Assembly: GCA_030017995.1 (NCBI GenBank)
Contig: JASEGS010000013.1
Location: forward strand, 1-46,579
Reading direction: 5' to 3'
Length of the DNA stretch: 46,579 nt
Origin: Thermodesulfovibrionales bacterium
Lineage (GTDB): Bacteria > Nitrospirota > Thermodesulfovibrionia > Thermodesulfovibrionales > Dissulfurispiraceae
Shown here: in pieces, positions 1 to 7,518 of the stretch
Layout: every line of letters begins with the position of its first letter
Numbering within the stretch: position 1 is the stretch's first letter
Made by a program: the position numbers and the translations under genes
Notes under the pieces: model-generated
Databases searched by the model: none
Seen by the model: the letters and a program-made list of their open reading frames with translations, nothing else
What the model was told of the DNA's origin: nothing

Positions 1-459
1 AATAATCATGGATCTCTATTCACGACAGGTAGTCGGATGGGCCATGACTGACCGACTGACAGCTGGGTTTGTTGTCAAAGCATTGTATCAGGCCATAGGG
101 AGGCGGAGACCATCCCTGAGATGCATCTTCCATTCTGATAGAGGGGTTCAGTATGCAAGCGCTGATTTTCGGAAAGTCCTGAATGCCTATGGCTTTATCC
201 AGAGCATGAGCAGGAAGGGTAATTGTTACGACAATGCAATTGCTGAAAGCTTTTTTCATACGCTAAAGATAGAGCATGTATATGATTACCAATATGAAAC
301 ACGGGCGGAGGCTATGCAAAGCATTTTCCAATATATTGAAATGTTCTATAATCGTCAAAGGAGGCATTCAGCCCTGGGGTATCGTTCACCGGTATCATTT
401 GAGCTGGAGGCTATGGCAGCCTAACTTAACTGGAGTGTCCGTGAAAACGGGGGAATATC
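1..459 (+). mobile_element. IS3-family insertion sequence, right end (partial)
   Basis: The window opens inside an IS3-type element. It holds the 3' part of the transposase, followed by a short terminal region (about 431-459) containing TGTCCGTGAAAACGGGGG, which resembles the terminal inverted repeat of IS3-group elements. The left end lies outside the window. Immediately after this end the reading frame of a serine recombinase begins mid-protein, so the element inserted into that gene. The exact right boundary (456-460) is estimated from where recombinase homology resumes. Confidence 0.8.
2..424 (+). CDS. IS3-family transposase OrfB, C-terminal part
   Basis: This is the integrase-core (rve, DDE) transposase of an IS3-family element, which catalyses strand transfer of the IS. 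The frame is open to the window edge, so the start is missing. The second catalytic Asp is in HSDRG and the catalytic Glu in NAIAESFF; the first Asp should lie upstream of the window. The C-terminal NRQRRHSALGYRSPVSFE block is typical of the family and the stop is at 422-424. In a full element OrfB is made by frameshifting from OrfA, which cannot be seen here. Confidence 0.9.
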   Translation: MIMDLYSRQVVGWAMTDRLTAGFVVKALYQAIGRRRPSLRCIFHSDRGVQYASADFRKVLNAYGFIQSMSRKGNCYDNAIAESFFHTLKIEHVYDYQYETRAEAMQSIFQYIEMFYNRQRRHSALGYRSPVSFELEAMAA

Positions 460-1395
460 AAAGGAAAGCATGAACCGATTATCACAAAAAAACTTTTTGA
501 TAAAGTGCAAGAGGTAATGAAGCAGAAAAGCAGGCCGAAAACCAAAAAAATAAAATATTTTCTCTATCGCGGATTTTTCAGGTGCGGTGAGTGCGGATTT
601 ACCATCACGGCTGACAGAAAAATCAAAAAGAGTGGCAAGGAATATGTTTATTACTACTGCACCAAGAAAAATCCAAAACATAGATGTTCGCAAAATACTT
701 TTACAAGAGAAGAGAAAATATTTGAACAAGTCAAAAAGGCAATTCAAAAAGTTTCTTTGTGTTCGGCTTGGGCTAATAAGATGATAAAAGAGATTGAAAA
801 AGAAAAAGAGCAAAAAGTCCAAGCCGAAAGCTTTTTCGCTCAAAAATTGAAAGACCAATTAGCAGAGTGCGAGGGAAAACTTGATACGCTTTTAGATATG
901 ATGTTGGACAAAGCAATTTCTCAAGAGGAATACCTTGCTAAAAAGCAAAAACTTATCAATCAAAAAATGGATATTTTGGAAAAATTATCCGCTTTTGAGC
1001 GAAAAAGCAATAATCGGTTCGAACTCATGATAAACTTCATAAAACAAGCCAACCAAGCCAAAATTATCGCTTTGCAAGAAAATCACGAGCGAAGCCGTGA
1101 TTTTCTAAAAAAGATTGGTTCGAACTTCCAAATTCGGGAGCAAAAACTAATTCTTGATTTCAAAAATCCTTGGGAAATCCTCTTAAAATATAATGCCGAG
1201 CCCCGCAGGGGCGAGGCATACCTTGTCCAAAATTCCAGCCAAAATCCAAAAAGTGAAAATTGGCGGAGAGGGAGGGATTCGAACCCTCGATGGAGTCGCC
1301 CCCATAACGGTTTTCGAGACCGCCCCGTTCAACCGCTCCGGCACCTCTCCAACACGAATATTAGTTTAAACCAATTCGCTATAATTAAGAAATAG
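460..1395 (+). pseudogene. Serine recombinase, truncated by IS3 insertion
   Basis: This is the remnant of a large serine recombinase (resolvase/integrase). The open frame starts without its own start codon at the IS end, at residues GKHEPIITKKLFDKVQ, which match the recombinase-domain boundary. A zinc beta-ribbon follows (CGEC, then a Cys pair in YYYC and HRC), then a long Lys/Glu-rich coiled coil. The N-terminal catalytic resolvase domain is missing, so it cannot be active. A GTG at 505 could start a fragment but is probably not a real start. The last ~50 codons read antisense through tRNA-Ser and are unlikely to be genuine protein. The gene is richer in A/T and Lys than its neighbours, which suggests foreign origin. 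A hairpin at 1194-1218 may mark the true end of the element. Confidence 0.8.
1261..1350 (-). tRNA. tRNA-Ser (anticodon CGA)
   Basis: Read on the minus strand, the sequence folds as a class II tRNA. The acceptor GGAGAGG pairs with CCTCTCC, the anticodon stem GCGGT/ACCGT closes loop CTCGAAA, there is a long variable arm, and the T arm is GAGGG-TTCGAAT-CCCTC. The anticodon CGA reads UCG (serine). A discriminator G and an encoded CCA (1261-1263) are present. It lies downstream of tadA on the same strand. The truncated recombinase abuts its 3' end, as expected for an element integrated at a tRNA 3' end. Confidence 0.95.
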
Positions 1396-1430
1396 CATGG
1401 AGCAGCAGAGCAACAAAGCAGTAGTTTATA

Positions 1431-1880
1431 TTATCTGCGCGCCTGAAAAAAGCGCTTCAATAATGCCACACATTCTTCTTCCAATATGCCAGAAACAATT
1501 TCCACCTGATGATTTAACCTTTTATCAGAAAGGATCTGGTAAAGGCTCTGCACCGCACCGCCCTTTGCGTCACTGCATCCATACACAAGTCTTCCAAGGC
1601 GGGCATTTACCATGGCTCCGGCGCACATTACGCAAGGCTCCTTTGTCACATATAACGTAGCTCCGGTCAATCTCCAGCTTTTAATCTTTTCAGCGCCAGC
1701 TCTTAATGCAATTATCTCGGCATGAGCTGTCGGGTCAAATGCGACTTCCCTGCTATTATAAGCGCTAACTGTTATCTCATTATTTATGACCAAGATAGCG
1801 CCGACAGGCACTTCACCTTCAGCAAATGCCTTCTCAGCCTCCTTTATAGCAAGGCTCATAAAATAATTATCTGAAGTCAT
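1431..1880 (-). CDS. tadA: tRNA-specific adenosine deaminase
   Basis: TadA deaminates adenosine 34 of tRNA-Arg(ACG) to inosine in the cytoplasm. The 149-aa product is the usual length and has the zinc deaminase signature: HAE at residues 53-55 (zinc His and proton-shuttling Glu) and PCVMC at 82-86 (two zinc Cys). The GAILV and YNSRE segments fit the family. The gene follows hypA after a short gap and probably ends the transcription unit that starts at the DUF948 gene. A related cytosine or guanine deaminase is possible in principle, but the length and the motif order favour TadA. Confidence 0.93.
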   Translation of the reverse strand: MTSDNYFMSLAIKEAEKAFAEGEVPVGAILVINNEITVSAYNSREVAFDPTAHAEIIALRAGAEKIKSWRLTGATLYVTKEPCVMCAGAMVNARLGRLVYGCSDAKGGAVQSLYQILSDKRLNHQVEIVSGILEEECVALLKRFFQARR

Positions 1881-1891
1881 CTCATTGTCAG

Positions 1892-2239
1892 CTAACCCTC
1901 TGTCTCCAGTTCTGTTAACTCCACTCCGTTACCTGATTTTATAATGACCGAATCGCTTTCACAATATGGACATTGAAAGATAAAATCCTTTTCCACATTG
2001 AACTCGCCGCTGCATGTCCTGCAATATCCAGTTGTCGGTATTTCTGCAATTGTAAGAGATGCCTCGCTCGCAATACTCCCTCCCTTGAGTGCATCAAAGG
2101 CAAAAATTAAGGCCTCGGTTGATACTACCGAGGCCTTTCCAATATTAACCCTTATGTTTTTGATCTTATTAAAGCCTCTGTCTTTACACTTCCAGATAGC
2201 TGCCTCAAGAAGGCTTTCGGCTATGTAAACTTCATGCAT
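1892..2239 (-). CDS. hypA: Hydrogenase/urease nickel incorporation protein HypA
   Basis: HypA is a small zinc metallochaperone that delivers nickel with HypB during [NiFe]-hydrogenase maturation. The 115-aa product begins Met-His-Glu, the conserved N-terminal nickel site, which fixes the start codon. It carries a structural zinc site of two CxxC pairs (Cys73/Cys76 and Cys90/Cys93). No hypBCDEF or hydrogenase genes are in the window, so its partners must lie elsewhere. It is placed between a YtxH-like gene and tadA on the same strand. Confidence 0.92.
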   Translation of the reverse strand: MHEVYIAESLLEAAIWKCKDRGFNKIKNIRVNIGKASVVSTEALIFAFDALKGGSIASEASLTIAEIPTTGYCRTCSGEFNVEKDFIFQCPYCESDSVIIKSGNGVELTELETEG

Positions 2240-2299
2240 AATTCTTCAGGGTTCAAGGAATCAGAAATTCAGAGGTTTTTCGCTTGTCCCCTTGCCCTC

Positions 2300-2602
2300 T
2301 TATTTATGCACTTCTTTCTGATAAGCCTCCTTGCCTGCTTCAAATGCTGCTGTTACGGCTGATTTCTTTTCTTCAAACACATCTTTGCCTTTTTCCACAA
2401 CAGATGTTACTTTCTCCTTTGCATGGCCAACATAATCAGTAGCCTTGTCTCTGACATCATCTGCAAATTCCCTTATTTTTTTCCTCGTTTCCTGGCCTGA
2501 TTGCGGCGCCAAAAGCAAAGCAAGACCAGCTCCTACCATTCCTCCAAGAAGGAATGAAAGCAATACAGAGCCTGCGCTAAAACCGCTTTCATCGTTTCTC
2601 AT
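2300..2602 (-). CDS. YtxH domain protein
   Basis: This is a small membrane-associated protein of the YtxH/general-stress type. It has one N-terminal membrane segment rich in Gly/Ala/Leu (LLSFLLGGMVGAGLALLLAP), then a conserved Gln-Ser-Gly-x-Glu-Thr-Arg-Lys turn and a long amphipathic, Lys/Glu-rich helix suited to coiled-coil or surface association. I chose the ATG at 2602 because AAGGAGG lies just upstream; the longer frame to 2632 would overlap the previous gene. It forms a pair with the DUF948 protein, a common arrangement. Its molecular function is unknown. Confidence 0.85.
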   Translation of the reverse strand: MRNDESGFSAGSVLLSFLLGGMVGAGLALLLAPQSGQETRKKIREFADDVRDKATDYVGHAKEKVTSVVEKGKDVFEEKKSAVTAAFEAGKEAYQKEVHK

Positions 2603-2628
2603 GTCATCCTCCTTTTTTAAGTTAATAC

Positions 2629-3036
2629 TCACTTCCTCATCAACTCTTTAAACAGTACATTTAAAGCTGTCTTAATGCCAGTCTTTAAACCCAGAACTCT
2701 CAAGGATACTCCCTCCTGTAACTCGCCAATCATGCCCGAAAGCGCTCTTACATTTTGCACTGTCTCATTCATGGCAGATGAAAAACCCCTGACGCCTTCT
2801 GTTACAGCGCCGACATCGTCGCTGACCTTCCTTATGCTGCGCAAAGCAAGCTCTGTCTCCTCTATGAGAGGTTTCATTCTTTCATCAGTATTTTTTAAGA
2901 ACTCCCTAAGAGACATCGCAACCTTTCTAATCTCAATAGAGGCATAGATAACAAATCCTATGGCAAACAGTAATCCTATTAGCACGATAAAAGAACCGAT
3001 ACTGATAAATACAACCCATGTATAATCAACCATCAT
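2629..3036 (-). CDS. DUF948-family membrane protein
   Basis: The protein has one N-terminal transmembrane helix (about residues 8-30) followed by a long helical region typical of DUF948 proteins, which often sit beside YtxH genes in cell-envelope or stress operons. AGGAGG lies just before two tandem ATGs; the second ATG gives the better spacing. It is the first gene of the probable operon DUF948-ytxH-hypA-tadA, and an extended -10 promoter lies just upstream (3052-3060). The biochemical role is not known. Confidence 0.82.
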   Translation of the reverse strand: MMVDYTWVVFISIGSFIVLIGLLFAIGFVIYASIEIRKVAMSLREFLKNTDERMKPLIEETELALRSIRKVSDDVGAVTEGVRGFSSAMNETVQNVRALSGMIGELQEGVSLRVLGLKTGIKTALNVLFKELMRK

Positions 3037-3051
3037 GCCTCCTATGAAAAA

Positions 3052-3060
3052 AGTATATCA
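3052..3060 (-). promoter_or_regulatory. Probable extended -10 promoter for the DUF948 operon
   Basis: The minus strand reads TGATATACT, an extended -10 (TGn plus TATACT), about 16 nt upstream of the DUF948 start codons. No convincing -35 box is present. An imperfect palindrome (CAATTAAAATTG) adjoins it at about 3060-3071. The same TGATATAAT-like core recurs upstream of other genes in the window. Confidence 0.5.
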
Positions 3061-3117
3061 CAATTAAAATTGATTTGAAACAAAAAGATGAACTGCTGCC
3101 TGCATAAAATAATTATA

Positions 3118-3693
3118 TCATCCTTTGTTATGAGAGGCAATTTTATAAATATATAATATCCTCTGAATTGCTGTTATGTGACAGAGAAAGAATAGTATAA
3201 CAATTGCGTAAAAGAGCCAGCCTGTTATACATCCTGCTGATAAAAGCGCTATTCTCTCAGGCCTTTCCGCCAAACCAACATTGCATTGAAGCCCGATAGC
3301 TTCTGCCTTCGCCCTCGCATAACTTATAATCAAAGCCCCAACAAGCCCTCCTATGGTGAGAACAGCGCCTGAAATATTATCATTTTCAAAAAAATACCAT
3401 GCAATGGCTAAAAAAACAAATGCATCTGAATACCTGTCGAGAGTTGAATCCAAAAAAGCGCCAAACCTTGTATTTTTGCCGTTTATGCGGGCAACAACTC
3501 CATCGAATATATCAAAGAACCCGCCGAGAAGGATCAAAATGCCACCTGCCATAAGATTAAAAGGGATGCTTAAAGCAGATAGAATGGTGATAATAAAACC
3601 GGTTATGGTAAGCAGATTAGGGCTAATGGTTATTTTTTTTGCTATCGGAGCGAGGGGCTTGTCAAGGAAATGTCCGAGCTTTGCGCTTATCAA
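3118..3693 (-). CDS. CDP-alcohol phosphatidyltransferase, probable phosphatidylinositol phosphate synthase
   Basis: This integral membrane enzyme joins a CDP-activated lipid to an alcohol. The family signature DG-x2-AR-x8-G-x3-D-x3-D is intact in the stretch starting DIFDGVVARINGKN and ending GAFLDSTLDR, with about six hydrophobic segments around it. The 191-aa length fits the phosphatidylinositol-phosphate synthase branch. The gene starts with TTG (3693) directly after the inositol-phosphate synthase stop, so the two are almost certainly cotranscribed and coupled. That context makes L-myo-inositol-1-phosphate the likely acceptor. A phosphatidylglycerophosphate synthase is the main alternative. 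Confidence 0.82.
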   Translation of the reverse strand: MISAKLGHFLDKPLAPIAKKITISPNLLTITGFIITILSALSIPFNLMAGGILILLGGFFDIFDGVVARINGKNTRFGAFLDSTLDRYSDAFVFLAIAWYFFENDNISGAVLTIGGLVGALIISYARAKAEAIGLQCNVGLAERPERIALLSAGCITGWLFYAIVILFFLCHITAIQRILYIYKIASHNKG

Positions 3694-4797
3694 CTACTTA
3701 TCCCTTTTAGCAGCAATGAATTCCTCTACCATCTCCCTTGCCTCTTCGTCAGAGAACTGGATTTTAGGGTGCTTCATAAAATAAGCTGAAGGGGAAATAA
3801 GCGCCCCTCCTATGCCTCTATCCTTAGCAATTTTACAGCATCTTATGGCATCTATCACAACTCCTGCGCTGTTGGGTGAATCTTCTACTGACAGCCTCAT
3901 TTCAAGATGCATAGGGATATTGCCAAAACCATTTCCTTCTATCCTCAGAAAGCAGACCTTATTGTCATTCATCCATGATACATAATCAGACGGCCCTATA
4001 TGGATATTTTCACCTGTTAAATGGTGTGTAACCTGAGAATGAACAGCCTCTGTTTTTGATATCTTCTTGGATTTCAGCCTGCTGTGATTGAGCATGTTAA
4101 GGAAATCCGTGTTGCCCCCAACGTTTAACTGATATGTATGTTTTATCTTTACTCCCCTATCCATAAATAATTTTGTAAGCATCCTGTGAATTATCGTCGC
4201 TCCAACCTGTGATTTTATATCATCACCCACAACAGGAAGACCCTTGTCCTCGAAACGTTTTATCCATCCATCATCAGACGCTATGAATACAGGGATGCAG
4301 TTAATGAACGCTACCCCTGCCTCTATGCAGGCGTTTGCATAATATTTAGTGGCGTCTTCAGAGCCAACCGGCAGGTAATTAATAAGCATATCAGCGCCGC
4401 TGTCTCTTAATGCCTTGACAACGTCACATGGTTTTTCGTCAGCAGGAATAAAGCGGCTGTCATCAGGATAATCCAGCATGTGAGGAGAAATACCGTCAAG
4501 AATCTCTCCCATTTGAACCTTAACAGCATGATCAGGAATGTCTGCATAAAAGATTTTGGTGCAATTGGGTTTTGCAAAAACAGCCTCTTTCAGAGACTTG
4601 TTAACCTTCCTGACATCAACATCAAATGCTGCAACTACCTCTATGTCTTCAGGCCTGTATCCTCCGATGTTGTGATGCATTAACCCAAGGGCGTTATCTG
4701 CATCGCCTTCCTTTACCGATCTGTAATATTCTATCCCCTGAATGAGAGAACTTGCGCAGTTGCCAACCCCTGCGATAGCAATTCTTATTTTCTTCAT
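3694..4797 (-). CDS. ino1: myo-Inositol-1-phosphate synthase
   Basis: Ino1 converts glucose-6-phosphate to L-myo-inositol-1-phosphate with NAD. The 367-aa product has the N-terminal nucleotide-binding turn IAGVGNCASSLIQG and the family blocks GDDIKSQVGAT, LNVGGNTDF and DYVSWMNDNK, typical of the bacterial/archaeal short form. Its stop abuts the start of the CDP-alcohol phosphatidyltransferase, which together give a route from sugar phosphate to an inositol phospholipid. Such pairs are well known in Actinobacteria and Archaea and less usual in Gram-negative bacteria. The product could also feed a compatible solute such as di-inositol phosphate, but no gene for that is seen. Confidence 0.93.
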   Translation of the reverse strand: MKKIRIAIAGVGNCASSLIQGIEYYRSVKEGDADNALGLMHHNIGGYRPEDIEVVAAFDVDVRKVNKSLKEAVFAKPNCTKIFYADIPDHAVKVQMGEILDGISPHMLDYPDDSRFIPADEKPCDVVKALRDSGADMLINYLPVGSEDATKYYANACIEAGVAFINCIPVFIASDDGWIKRFEDKGLPVVGDDIKSQVGATIIHRMLTKLFMDRGVKIKHTYQLNVGGNTDFLNMLNHSRLKSKKISKTEAVHSQVTHHLTGENIHIGPSDYVSWMNDNKVCFLRIEGNGFGNIPMHLEMRLSVEDSPNSAGVVIDAIRCCKIAKDRGIGGALISPSAYFMKHPKIQFSDEEAREMVEEFIAAKRDK

Positions 4798-4849
4798 ATA
4801 AACCCCTGTGAAAACTCAGATCAAATGCAAACCTGTATCCTGTAAAAAA

Positions 4850-5278
4850 TCACTTTATCTCTATATGTCTCGCTATTTCCTTATCTTTTTTGGGAAGGAT
4901 AATTCTTAATATTCCGTCATCCAGCATCGCTTTTATTTCTTCTGCTTCAACCGGCATGGGGAGGAGAAATGACCTGGCAAAAGAACCATAAGACCTCTCT
5001 ACCTGATGATAATTTCTTCCTTCGAAATTAAATTTTCTTTCTCCGCTGATCTTCAACAAATTTCCTTCCATCTTTATTTCAATATCAGATTCTCCAACCT
5101 CAGGCAGTTCTGCCTTAACCACAAAATTCTCTGATGTTTCATATATATCCACACTCGGCATCCAGATAGAAGCGCCAAATTTGCCGGACATCGTATGGGA
5201 TTCTGCAAACAGGTTATTTATCCTCTCGCTCAATGAAAAACTATCTTTTATTGGATCCCACTTTTTCACGTAAGGCAT
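4850..5278 (-). CDS. Hsp20 family small heat-shock protein
   Basis: This is an alpha-crystallin domain chaperone that holds unfolding proteins in an ATP-independent way. In the 142-aa product the domain spans about residues 38-142, with WMPSVDIYETSENF at its start and the conserved GILRIILPKK near the end. GGAGG sits almost against the ATG at 5278, and a GTG nine bases on would have better spacing, so the start could be either. A strong sigma-70-type promoter (5307-5336) precedes it. A second, distinct hsp20 lies beside lon. Confidence 0.92.
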   Translation of the reverse strand: MPYVKKWDPIKDSFSLSERINNLFAESHTMSGKFGASIWMPSVDIYETSENFVVKAELPEVGESDIEIKMEGNLLKISGERKFNFEGRNYHQVERSYGSFARSFLLPMPVEAEEIKAMLDDGILRIILPKKDKEIARHIEIK

Positions 5279-5306
5279 ACCTCCACTTTCTCAGTTTAAA
5301 CAGAAT

Positions 5307-5336
5307 TTTATAAATTAACTTATACCATTATGTCAA
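5307..5336 (-). promoter_or_regulatory. Sigma-70-like promoter of hsp20
   Basis: On the minus strand a perfect -35 TTGACA (5331-5336) is followed after 17-18 nt by an A/T-rich -10 (TTATAA or TATAAA, 5307-5313), about 30 nt upstream of the hsp20 start. It is the best match to consensus seen in the window. No CIRCE-type inverted repeat was seen. Confidence 0.65.
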
Positions 5337-5359
5337 GACAAGATGGCCTTCTTTATACA

Positions 5360-6118
5360 TCATCTGCTAAAAATATATTTGACATGAGAGTTTATTACGC
5401 AGGAAATTTCTGACAGGATATGTTTGGGAACCTTTATCCTGCTAATATTACAAAGGCGCCATTTAAGAAAACTCCTGTAAAACTTTAATGTGCCGTCCGA
5501 CAGCTTTATTGAATCATCTCTGTTGCTGCCGCATTTCCCGCATATTATAGAACCATGCACTACATAAAAACTATGATGGGCTGTATTGCTATAACGAATG
5601 GAAGATAAACCGCCGCTTTTTGCTGTCCCGTTTTTTAGAGGAATACCGCATCTTCCGCAGACATCAAGTTTAGGTGAATATCCTGTAAGTTCAAGAAATT
5701 TGATTTTATAATATAAGTAATATAAGTTGTCATTGCAACCTGCTTCAAGCTTAAGAAGCATATTAAACAGAAGGTTAAAAATCTCTGGATTTGGCTCTCT
5801 TTCCGGCAAGAAATCAAGGTTCAGTTCCAGTATTTCTGCAATGCTCATAAAGCATTTGTATTCTTCTCTCAGTTTGCTGAAAGATTTAAGTATATCCGAC
5901 TGAGTGAGTCTCGGCAGATTTGAATCCTCTTTGCCAATGAAAGAGATTCTGGAATAGGTGAGAGGTTCAAGACTGCTTCCGAACCTGCTTTTGATCTTTC
6001 GCGGACTCTTAGCAAATACCTTTAATAATCCATAATCACGGGTCAGATATGTAACTATGAGGTCAGCCTCTCCAAATAGAGAATTTTTAAGGACAATTCC
6101 TTCTGTGCGCTTTAACAT
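5360..6118 (-). CDS. recO: DNA repair protein RecO
   Basis: RecO works with RecF and RecR to load RecA on gapped DNA and to anneal single strands. The N-terminal OB fold starts with the family pattern LKRTEGIVLKNSLFGEADLIV, and the C-terminal part has a zinc ribbon of two CGxCG motifs (CGRCG and CGKCG). I chose the ATG at 6118; a TTG three codons upstream (6127) is also open. The gene precedes era and the DUF151 gene on the reverse strand, a frequent recO-era association, although here it lies downstream of them in transcription order. Confidence 0.9.
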   Translation of the reverse strand: MLKRTEGIVLKNSLFGEADLIVTYLTRDYGLLKVFAKSPRKIKSRFGSSLEPLTYSRISFIGKEDSNLPRLTQSDILKSFSKLREEYKCFMSIAEILELNLDFLPEREPNPEIFNLLFNMLLKLEAGCNDNLYYLYYKIKFLELTGYSPKLDVCGRCGIPLKNGTAKSGGLSSIRYSNTAHHSFYVVHGSIICGKCGSNRDDSIKLSDGTLKFYRSFLKWRLCNISRIKVPKHILSEISCVINSHVKYIFSR

Positions 6119-6141
6119 TGGAGTCAATGGTCAATAGTAAA

Positions 6142-6166
6142 AACCAATGACAAATGACTAATGATT
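6142..6166. repeat. 7-bp-period repeat, recO/DUF151 gap
   Basis: The gap holds three degenerate heptads (CAATGAC, AAATGAC, TAATGAT) next to a related GGTCAATAG stretch. It belongs to the same class of seven-base tandem repeats found at many other places in this window. Confidence 0.6.
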
Positions 6167-6169
6167 AAA

Positions 6170-6622
6170 TTACATGACATTTCCGAAGTCTTCCGGTTTA
6201 AGGTTTTTCAGCCACTCCTCAAGTTCATCAACACGCCTCAACTCTAAAACGTCGTCATCCACAAAGATAGGGGCATTGACTCTCAAGGCAACAGCAATGG
6301 CATCAGACGGCCTCGAATCTATAGTCACCTCTTCCACTCCAGAGACAGCATATATGAGGGCATAATATGTGTTATCGAGTATAGAAGTTATAATAATTTT
6401 TGTAACTCTGGCCTTTAATTCATCGAATACATTTTTTATCAAATCATGCGTAAGCGGTCTGGGCGTAACAACCTTGCCTATGGCAAGGGCAATAGAATCT
6501 GCCTCTGGCTTGCCTATCCATATGGGAAGTGTTTCATTGCCGTCTACCTGCTGCAACAACAATATGTACATGCCACTGCGAGGGTCAAATAAAAGGCCCT
6601 CAACTTTCATCTGTATCATCAT
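6170..6622 (-). CDS. DUF151 bifunctional nuclease family protein
   Basis: This 150-aa protein belongs to the BFN/DUF151 family, whose plant and bacterial members have reported DNase/RNase activity. The family blocks are present: LPIWIGKPEADSIALAI, PLTHDLIKNV, and IDSRPSDAIAVALRVNAPIF near the centre. Met-Met at the start leaves two possible ATGs. Its start overlaps the end of era by one base, so it is translationally linked to that gene. The physiological role in bacteria is poorly defined. Confidence 0.88.
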   Translation of the reverse strand: MMIQMKVEGLLFDPRSGMYILLLQQVDGNETLPIWIGKPEADSIALAIGKVVTPRPLTHDLIKNVFDELKARVTKIIITSILDNTYYALIYAVSGVEEVTIDSRPSDAIAVALRVNAPIFVDDDVLELRRVDELEEWLKNLKPEDFGNVM

Positions 6623-7518
6623 TATTTAAACCCCAGTTCCTTTAAGATGCGCTCGTTGCTGCGCCAGTCTTTTTTTATCTTTACCCACAGCTCCAGAAAA
6701 ATCTTCGCGCCGAGAAGCTTCTCTATCTCAAGCCTCGCATCGGTTCCAATGGTCTTTAATCTCGAACCGTTCTTACCTATTATAATACCCTTTTGCCCTT
6801 CTCTTTCAACAAAAATATTCGCGTGTATGAAAATTGCTCCCGTGCCCTGCTCTGCCGGCCTCTCAGACCACTCTATTATCTCGACCGCTATTGAATGAGG
6901 GATCTCTTCCTTTGTCTGATGCATGATTTTTTCCCTGATTATCTCCGAAACCATAAATCTTTCAAGCTGGTCTGTCGTAATGTCGTCGGGATAATATTTA
7001 GGCCCCTCGGAAAGATATTTCATTATTGTTTTAAGAAGGATATCAATACCGTCGCTCTTGAGAGCTGATATCGGTATTATCTCTTTAAAAGGATAAAGCC
7101 TGTTATATGCATCAATCACTGGAAGTATCTGAGGTTTTTTAACGAAATCTGTCTTGTTAATAAGCAAAAAGACAGGCTTGTCCAAATTCTTCAGCATCTC
7201 GATTATAAATTTGTCTCCGCTGCATGGCATTTCAGGCTCGACCATAAAGAGGATCAAATCCGCTTCCCTTGCGGTCTCCGAGGCCTCTTTGACTATGATC
7301 TCTCCGAGTTTGTGTTTGGGCTTGTGTATTCCCGGGGTGTCAATGAATATTATCTGAGCTTCAGGCATTGTCTTTACGCCGATAATCCTGTTGCGCGTTG
7401 TCTGAGGTTTGGGCGTAACGATGGCTACCTTCTCGCCGAGGATTGTATTAAGAAGCGTAGATTTGCCAACATTAGGCCTTCCTGTCAGGGAAACATAGCC
7501 GCTTTTGAATTTTTCCAT
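6622..7518 (-). CDS. era: GTPase Era
   Basis: Era is an essential GTPase that binds the 3' end of 16S rRNA and checks 30S assembly. The 298-aa product has G1 GRPNVGKST (about 13-21), G2 TTRNRIIG, G3 DTPG, G4 NKTD and a C-terminal KH domain with IIGKNGSRLKTIG. The ATG follows the stop of the aminotransferase gene with no gap, which suggests cotranslation. Length and domain order are standard. Confidence 0.97.
   Translation of the reverse strand: MEKFKSGYVSLTGRPNVGKSTLLNTILGEKVAIVTPKPQTTRNRIIGVKTMPEAQIIFIDTPGIHKPKHKLGEIIVKEASETAREADLILFMVEPEMPCSGDKFIIEMLKNLDKPVFLLINKTDFVKKPQILPVIDAYNRLYPFKEIIPISALKSDGIDILLKTIMKYLSEGPKYYPDDITTDQLERFMVSEIIREKIMHQTKEEIPHSIAVEIIEWSERPAEQGTGAIFIHANIFVEREGQKGIIIGKNGSRLKTIGTDARLEIEKLLGAKIFLELWVKIKKDWRSNERILKELGFK

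Noticed and set aside
1254-1395. C-terminal extension of the serine recombinase
   Set aside because: It reads antisense through tRNA-Ser and gives the well-known artefact peptide.
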